Below, piece after piece: positions 6,272-10,395 of a DNA stretch of 10,395 bases. Made by a program: the position numbers and the translations under genes. The notes under the pieces were generated by a model. The model worked only from the letters and a program-made list of their open reading frames with translations, ran no database searches and had not been told where the DNA came from. The stretch is from assembly GCA_017991275.1 (NCBI GenBank), contig JAGNMH010000113.1, positions 1 to 10,395 of the forward strand, read 5' to 3'. This stretch comes from Acidobacteriota bacterium. Lineage in GTDB: Bacteria > Acidobacteriota > Blastocatellia > RBC074. Within the stretch, counting starts at the first letter, position 1; every line of letters starts with the position of its first letter.

Positions 6272-8275
6272 ATGAACAGAAAATTCCGATTGCTAGCCGC
6301 GCTGCCGATTCTCGCATTCGCCTTCTCACTTCAAGCGCGTGGACAGGAAATTCCGGCAACAGACAGTCGCCGCGAAGTTCGCCACCTTGATCTGACTTAT
6401 TCGCTTCCGGAATACAAAACCAAAGAAGCATGGCTAGCCCGCGCGGCTGAGTTAAGGCAACAGATTTTGGTCAGTGCAGGTTTGTGGCCGAAACCCGCGA
6501 AACAGCCAATCAAAGCTACAATCTTTGGCAAAATGGATCGCGGAGATTACACAGTCGAGAAAGTTTTTTTTGAAAGTTACCAGGGGTTTTACGTCACGGG
6601 AAATCTTTATCGGCCAAAGAACTCGACCGGCAGGCTCCCGGCGGTTTTATGCCCTCACGGACATTGGGCTTATGGACGATTGGAAAATCAGCCCTTGCAC
6701 TCTGGCCCGGCTCGCGCCATCAGTTTTGCGCGCCAGGGTTATGTGGCGTTCAGTTACGACATGGTTGGTTACAACGACAGTTCGGCGATCAGTCACCAAT
6801 TTGCCAACCACAACTCGACCGGCGTCGAAGCTCTGTGGGGAGTCAATCTGTTGGGTCTTCAGCTTTGGGATAGCATTCGCGCTGTGGATTTTCTGCTGAC
6901 ACTGCCTGAAGTTGATCCGTCACGCATCGCCTGCACGGGCGAATCCGGCGGAGGCACTCAGACTTTTTTACTGACGGCTATTGACGAACGAATCAACGTC
7001 GCAGCGCCAGTCAATATGGTTTCCTTCATCATGCAAGGCGGCAGTTTGTGCGAGAACGCCCCGAACCTGCGAGTTGACACCAATAACGTAGAGATTGCCG
7101 CGCTGATGGCTCCGCGCCCGATGATGCTGGTTTCGGCGACTGGCGATTGGACAAAGAACATGCTGACTTCGGAATACCCGGCGGTTCGCGGTATTTATCG
7201 CCTGTTCGGGGCCGAAGACAAACTGACCGCAATCCAGATTGACGCTCAGCACAACTACAACCAGCAAAGCCGCGAAGCCGTTTACGGCTGGTTCGCGCAT
7301 TGGCTGCTGAACCGGCAGGAAGCGTCTCCGATCAAAGAGCGCAACGTCAGCATTCCATCCATCCCCGAACTGCTGGTTTATTCCAGCCGCTCCAGGCCTG
7401 AAAACGAATTGGACGAAGCTCAATTAACCGCTGCCTTGATCGAACAAAGAAAGCGCCAATTTGAAGAATCACAACCACGAACTGCCGCCGACCTGCCAAA
7501 ATTCAAAGAACAATTCGGCGCGGCTTTCAAATTTTCTCTAATGGCCGAATCGCCAAAAGCCGAAGACCTGATTGCTTCGACTCCTGAAGTCCAAAAAAAC
7601 GGCAACTCGACTACAACCAAGTTGACAATTTCGCGGCAGGGCAAAGGCGACCGAGTCGAACTTTCCATGCTGCAATCGGGCAAGCCCCAATCTGAAAAAA
7701 CTGTTCTGGTTTTGGCTGAAACCGATAACGCTAAACGCCGTGACGAATTGATGGCTTCACTGGCCGCAGCCGGTTACTCAGCTACGACAATCAATTTGCT
7801 GCCTCAAGCTCAAAACAGCGAACTGGCGAAAAAGTATCGTTACTTCACCACTTACAACCGTTCGGACGCAGCCGAGCAGGTGCAAGACATTTTGACGGCT
7901 GTCGCTTATCTGAAAGGAAAAACCGCCAAACTAAGTGTCATTGCGCTTGGCAAAGCTGGCGGGTTGGCGCTGCTGGTCAGAGGTTTGGCTCCGAAAATTG
8001 ACCGAATGGTCGCCGATGCGGCTGAGCTTGATTCGGCAAACGACAAAGAATTTCTGGCTCAATTGCCGATCCCCGGAATCCGCCGCGCCGGAGATTTTTC
8101 GACGGCTGTGACTTTGGCTCCGCTGACACCGCTGTTTATTCACAACACAGGCGGCAAGTTCCATACTGAAAAGATTTCGGAAATTTATAGGCGACTTGGC
8201 CGAGCCGAAGATTTCAAGGTTTCATCAACAACCATCAGCAATAACGATTTGCTGACCTGGCTTTCATCAAACTAG
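6272..8275 (+). CDS. Secreted acetyl-xylan-esterase-like alpha/beta hydrolase
   Basis: The product is 667 residues. The start at ATG 6272 is chosen because it opens a classic signal peptide (NRKFR, then a hydrophobic core about 7-18, then a likely cleavage region near residue 25). The frame is open further upstream but would overlap the preceding small gene. The first domain (about 35-370) is an alpha/beta hydrolase of the acetyl-xylan esterase/dienelactone-hydrolase-like group. It has an oxyanion-side CPHGHW (127-132), nucleophile elbow GESGG with Ser225, likely acid Asp292 in ATGDW, and His327 in DAQHNY. The second domain (about 460-667) again looks like an alpha/beta fold, but the expected nucleophile elbow reads GKAGG, with Ala562 in place of Ser, so it is probably non-catalytic. 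The likely role is hydrolysis of acetyl or other esters on polysaccharides or small molecules outside the cytoplasm; the substrate cannot be read from sequence. The ribosome binding site is weak, suggesting coupling to the upstream small gene. Confidence 0.87.
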   Translation: MNRKFRLLAALPILAFAFSLQARGQEIPATDSRREVRHLDLTYSLPEYKTKEAWLARAAELRQQILVSAGLWPKPAKQPIKATIFGKMDRGDYTVEKVFFESYQGFYVTGNLYRPKNSTGRLPAVLCPHGHWAYGRLENQPLHSGPARAISFARQGYVAFSYDMVGYNDSSAISHQFANHNSTGVEALWGVNLLGLQLWDSIRAVDFLLTLPEVDPSRIACTGESGGGTQTFLLTAIDERINVAAPVNMVSFIMQGGSLCENAPNLRVDTNNVEIAALMAPRPMMLVSATGDWTKNMLTSEYPAVRGIYRLFGAEDKLTAIQIDAQHNYNQQSREAVYGWFAHWLLNRQEASPIKERNVSIPSIPELLVYSSRSRPENELDEAQLTAALIEQRKRQFEESQPRTAADLPKFKEQFGAAFKFSLMAESPKAEDLIASTPEVQKNGNSTTTKLTISRQGKGDRVELSMLQSGKPQSEKTVLVLAETDNAKRRDELMASLAAAGYSATTINLLPQAQNSELAKKYRYFTTYNRSDAAEQVQDILTAVAYLKGKTAKLSVIALGKAGGLALLVRGLAPKIDRMVADAAELDSANDKEFLAQLPIPGIRRAGDFSTAVTLAPLTPLFIHNTGGKFHTEKISEIYRRLGRAEDFKVSSTTISNNDLLTWLSSN

Positions 8276-8279
8276 AAAC

Positions 8280-8297
8280 ACGTACTAACAAGTACGT
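8280..8297. repeat. Short stem-loop after the esterase gene
   Basis: ACGTACT (8280-8286) and AGTACGT (8291-8297) form a perfect 7-bp stem with a 4-base loop, starting 5 bases after the esterase stop codon. Its right arm overlaps the start of the inverted copy of the 35-bp repeat, so it could compete with the larger hairpin described separately. No T-run follows. Confidence 0.5.
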
Positions 8298-8365
8298 AGT
8301 CCCGCCTTTAGGCGGAATCGGCTTGGTTACCGAAACCTTCCGCCTGAAGGCGGGACTACGTACTT
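8290..8365. terminator. 28-bp inverted repeat, possible terminator
   Basis: 8290-8317 is an inverted copy of the repeat unit. It pairs with 8338-8365 over 28 positions: 27 Watson-Crick pairs and one position that would be a G-U pair in RNA, with a 20-base loop. Coming directly after the esterase stop, it could terminate transcription or stabilise the 3' end of the mRNA. No T-tract follows on the plus strand, so a classical Rho-independent terminator is not shown. Confidence 0.5.
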
Positions 8366-8470
8366 AAAAACCTTCCGCCTGAAGGCGGGACTACGTACTT
8401 AAAAACCTTCCGCCTGAAGGCGGGACTACGTACTTAAAAACCTTCCGCCTGAAGGCGGGACTACGTACTT
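8336..8470. repeat. 35-bp tandem repeat, 3 full + 1 partial copy
   Basis: Three identical 35-base units (8336-8370, 8371-8405, 8406-8440) and a fourth that matches for 30 bases (8441-8470) are joined head to tail without spacers. Each begins CCTTCCGCCTGAAGGCGGGA and ends in ACGTACTTAAAAA. Within each unit two hairpins compete: TTCCGCC/GGCGGGA with a TGAA loop (8338-8344 / 8349-8355 in copy 1) and CCTTC/GAAGG. Perfect identity between copies implies recent duplication or gene conversion. The array ends 15 bases before the next start codon, just ahead of its ribosome binding site. It is not coding in any evident frame and is not a CRISPR, because no spacers are present. Confidence 0.95.
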
Positions 8471-8485
8471 ATCTGAAGGAGAAAA

Positions 8486-8752
8486 ATGCCCGAAGGACGC
8501 AGCGAGATATCCAACTCTCAAACTCTGGTGATTGAATTCACCGACCTGACTTTTGAAGCCGTTGAACAACAAAACGGCATTGCCACTTCAATCAAATTCA
8601 AACTGGAAAACCCAAGCATTGGCCCAGGAGACGTTCTGCTGGTGCTGTCCGGTCAGGAAATTCAGTTTCACGGATTTATCGGCGGGCTGGAAAACGGATG
8701 GGCGATTGCCACTGACCGCAATGGTTCCAGCCTGCCGGCCGTAATTCAGTAA
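8486..8752 (+). CDS. Small hypothetical protein, 88 aa
   Basis: The start is ATG 8486, with AAGGAG at 8476-8481 four bases upstream. The protein looks mostly beta-stranded: alternating hydrophobic segments at about 13-22 (TLVIEFTDLT), 31-39, 47-56 (GDVLLVLSGQ) and 58-74, the last with several Gly residues and a Trp. It lacks a signal peptide, membrane helix and cysteines, so a small soluble beta-sandwich or barrel is a reasonable inference. No family is recognised. Transcription must either read through the hairpins and repeat array from the esterase operon or start inside the array, since only 210 bases separate the genes. Confidence 0.7.
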   Translation: MPEGRSEISNSQTLVIEFTDLTFEAVEQQNGIATSIKFKLENPSIGPGDVLLVLSGQEIQFHGFIGGLENGWAIATDRNGSSLPAVIQ

Positions 8753-8769
8753 AAGGTCAGCAACAGATG

Positions 8770-8887
8770 CTTTTAGACAAGATTGACATGATTTTTTCAA
8801 GATTGTCATGATCAGCAAGGACACGCTGTTCCTGACACGTTTGAGTCTTGTTAATCCTGAAACAATCCTGTTCATCCTGTCTAAAAG
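8770..8887. repeat. Degenerate inverted/direct repeat region
   Basis: Outer arms 8770-8793 and 8864-8887 are inverted copies matching at 20 of 24 positions, both built around TTTTAGACA followed by RGAT-type motifs. Inside the left half a 15-base direct repeat (8778-8792 and 8798-8812, one mismatch) has a 20-base period. The right half, read on the minus strand, has several CAGGAT-like words. The element fills the gap between two convergent genes and ends 6 bases before the DUF1501 stop codon. It could act as a bidirectional terminator and looks like a dispersed intergenic repeat family. Confidence 0.65.
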
Positions 8888-8893
8888 TCATTC

Positions 8894-10345
8894 TCAACTC
8901 ACCAGCGATTCGATTACGTTGCCGCCAAAATCCGTCAGCCGTTCAAACCGTCCATTGTGCAGGTAAGTCAGCTTCATTTGATCCATCCCCAGCAGGTGCA
9001 GGATCGAAGCGTGAATGTCGCGCGGGTGGTAACGCGGGCCTACGGTTTTGAATCCGATTTCGTCGGTCTGGCCAATGACCTGTCCGCCTTTGACGCCGCC
9101 TCCTGCCATCCACATCGAAAAGCCTGTCGGGTTGTGATCGCGGCCTTTGCCGTTTTCCGAAACCGGAGTGCGCCCGAATTCAGTTCCCCAAACGACCAAA
9201 GTCGAATCCAGCAAGCCGCGTCCTTTCAAATCCTTCAACAGAGCGGCGACGGGCTGATCAGTCCAGCGGCACATCTGTTCGTGATTGGTTTTGACGTTGT
9301 CGTGAGCATCCCACTGAACACTGACCGGGCCGCCACCTGAATAAAGCTGCACAAATCGCACTCCGCGTTCGACCAGTCGTCTGGCCAGCAAACAGCGAGT
9401 TCCGAATTCGGCGGTTTGAGAGTCGTCCAAGCCATAAAGTTTCTTTGTCTCTTTGCTCTCTTTGGAAAGGTCAACGGCTTCGGGGGCGTGTTGCTGCATT
9501 CGGTAAGCAAGCTCATAAGAGGAAATACGCGCCGCCAGTTCAGAGTCGTTTTCGCCCAGCGACTGTTCGTTCATTCGACGCATATAGCTCAGCATTTTGC
9601 TTTGCTGCTGGTGGCTGATTTCCGCCGGAGGTTGCAAGTGCAAAATCGGCGTCGAACCATTACGCAGCAAAGTTCCCTGATGAATGGCTGGCAAATAACC
9701 GGCTCCCCACATCGGTGAGCCGCCTTCGGGCAGACCTTGCGGCTGGGTCATGACGCAATAAGCCGGAAGGTTTTCGCTTTCGCTTCCCAAACCGTAAGTC
9801 ACCCAACTGCCCAAACTGGGATGCCCGGCCAACACTCGGCCATTTATCATCTGATACATCGCCGGAGCGTGAACAAAACTTTCGGTGTAACACGACCGAA
9901 TGACCGCAATGTCATCAATGCAACTGGCCGTGTGCGGCAACAGGTCAGAAACTTCTGTGCCGGATTGGCCATACTTTTTGAACTTCCAGGCGCTGCCCAT
10001 CAACGGAGTTCCCGTTTTGACAAACTGGCTTTTGACTTCGCCAAAACTGGCAGGCATTTGCTGGCCGTGAAGTTTGTCCAGCACGGGTTTAGGGTCGAAG
10101 GTTTCCATCTGACTGGGGCCGCCAACCATAAACAGAAAGATGACAGCTTTGGCTTTTGGAGCAAAGTGCGGTGGTTTCGGAGCCAGCGGATTGACAAGTT
10201 TTTTTCCAGGTTGAGTTTTGCCCTGAGCCAGAGCTTCGCGCTGCATCAGGTAAGACAGCGCCAGCGCGCCGAAACCATTGCCAGCCCGGAAAAGAAAATC
10301 TCGACGCGAATCGGATTGCGGGATGTCAGCTTGAAATTTGTCCAT
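8894..10345 (-). CDS. Tat-exported DUF1501 domain protein
   Basis: The product is 483 residues from ATG 10345, or 485 from ATG 10351. A twin-arginine signal (SRRDFLFRAGNGFGALALS) near the N-terminus predicts Tat export. The rest is typical of DUF1501 proteins, a sulfatase/alkaline-phosphatase-superfamily-like group: VIFLFMVGGPSQMETFDPKP early on, WDAHDN in the middle, VVWGTEFGRTP and GRDHNPTGFSMWMAGGGVKG in the C-terminal part, and a closing HLLG segment. These carry Asp/His residues likely to bind metal. Length is normal for the family and nothing is missing. The reaction is unknown; the family is common in Planctomycetes and Acidobacteriota and is thought to act on extracytoplasmic substrates. 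The upstream EEP-family gene ends at 10352, so the two are very probably translationally coupled. ATG 10345 is preferred because GGAG at 10355-10358 is 9 bases away, against 3 for ATG 10351. Confidence 0.92.
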   Translation of the reverse strand: MDKFQADIPQSDSRRDFLFRAGNGFGALALSYLMQREALAQGKTQPGKKLVNPLAPKPPHFAPKAKAVIFLFMVGGPSQMETFDPKPVLDKLHGQQMPASFGEVKSQFVKTGTPLMGSAWKFKKYGQSGTEVSDLLPHTASCIDDIAVIRSCYTESFVHAPAMYQMINGRVLAGHPSLGSWVTYGLGSESENLPAYCVMTQPQGLPEGGSPMWGAGYLPAIHQGTLLRNGSTPILHLQPPAEISHQQQSKMLSYMRRMNEQSLGENDSELAARISSYELAYRMQQHAPEAVDLSKESKETKKLYGLDDSQTAEFGTRCLLARRLVERGVRFVQLYSGGGPVSVQWDAHDNVKTNHEQMCRWTDQPVAALLKDLKGRGLLDSTLVVWGTEFGRTPVSENGKGRDHNPTGFSMWMAGGGVKGGQVIGQTDEIGFKTVGPRYHPRDIHASILHLLGMDQMKLTYLHNGRFERLTDFGGNVIESLVS

Positions 10346-10351
10346 AACCAT

Positions 10352-10395
10352 TTACTCCAAATCGAATTCAGCCACGACCGGCGCGTGATCTGACG
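10352..10395 (-). CDS. EEP-family hydrolase C-terminus (partial)
   Basis: Reading leftward from the window edge, one frame is open and ends in TAA at 10354-10352. It encodes SDHAPVVAEFDLE. SDHxPV followed by a hydrophobic strand is the hallmark C-terminal motif of the endonuclease/exonuclease/phosphatase superfamily (exonuclease III, DNase I and related phosphodiesterases), in which the His is catalytic. The rest of the gene is outside the window, so the substrate cannot be inferred. The stop codon abuts ATG 10351 of the DUF1501 gene, and that gene's ribosome binding site lies in the last codons here, indicating one operon. Confidence 0.7.
   Translation of the reverse strand, partial: SDHAPVVAEFDLE
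10355..10358 (-). promoter_or_regulatory. Ribosome binding site inside upstream gene's end
   Basis: GGAG (minus strand) overlaps the last sense codon of the EEP-family gene. It is 3 bases from ATG 10351 and 9 bases from the in-frame ATG 10345. The spacing favours the second ATG, and the overlap implies translational coupling. Confidence 0.55.

Noticed and set aside
8336..8470. CRISPR array
   Set aside because: Units are contiguous with no unique spacers, and no cas genes are present.
9737..10393. 218-residue plus-strand frame opposite DUF1501
   Set aside because: It is antisense to strongly conserved DUF1501 motifs and lacks a ribosome binding site.

Overview
The window looks like a chromosomal segment of an environmental, Gram-negative bacterium, most plausibly an Acidobacteriota of the Blastocatellia type. 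This is inferred from the gene families together: an exported TPR-CHAT protein, a Tat-exported DUF1501 protein, a two-domain acetyl-xylan-esterase-like hydrolase, and several short inverted-repeat families between genes at roughly balanced GC. No rRNA, tRNA, transposase, phage gene or CRISPR array is visible.

Layout: 1-260 is a leader region with a possible sigma-54-like site. 261-2231 (+) encodes a membrane protein with a sigma-factor-like N-terminal part, one transmembrane helix and a small extracytoplasmic C-terminal domain. It converges on a 1044-residue signal/PPC-like/TPR/CHAT protein (2304-5438, -), and a 22-bp-arm hairpin separates the two. 5439-6027 is a gene-free region carrying the divergent upstream regions of the CHAT gene and of the next operon. 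That operon is a 69-aa small protein (6028-6237, +) followed 34 bp later by a secreted esterase-family protein (6272-8275, +). The esterase gene is followed by a 35-bp tandem repeat array with an inverted copy (8290-8470), which ends 15 bp before an 88-aa small gene (8486-8752, +). A degenerate repeat region (8770-8887) then separates that gene from a convergent DUF1501 gene (8894-10345, -). The last 44 bases hold the tail of an endonuclease/exonuclease/phosphatase-family gene that runs directly into DUF1501.

Functionally, three themes appear. The first is a possible signalling or proteolysis pair made of the sigma-like membrane protein and the exported CHAT protease-like protein. The second is a secreted hydrolase with an intact first catalytic domain and an apparently dead second one. 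The third is a Tat-exported DUF1501 protein coupled to an EEP hydrolase, which fits extracytoplasmic processing of sugar or phosphate esters. The most unusual material is the membrane sigma-like/CHAT neighbourhood and the 35-bp repeat array at the 5' edge of a small gene. Neither can be called a new system from sequence alone.
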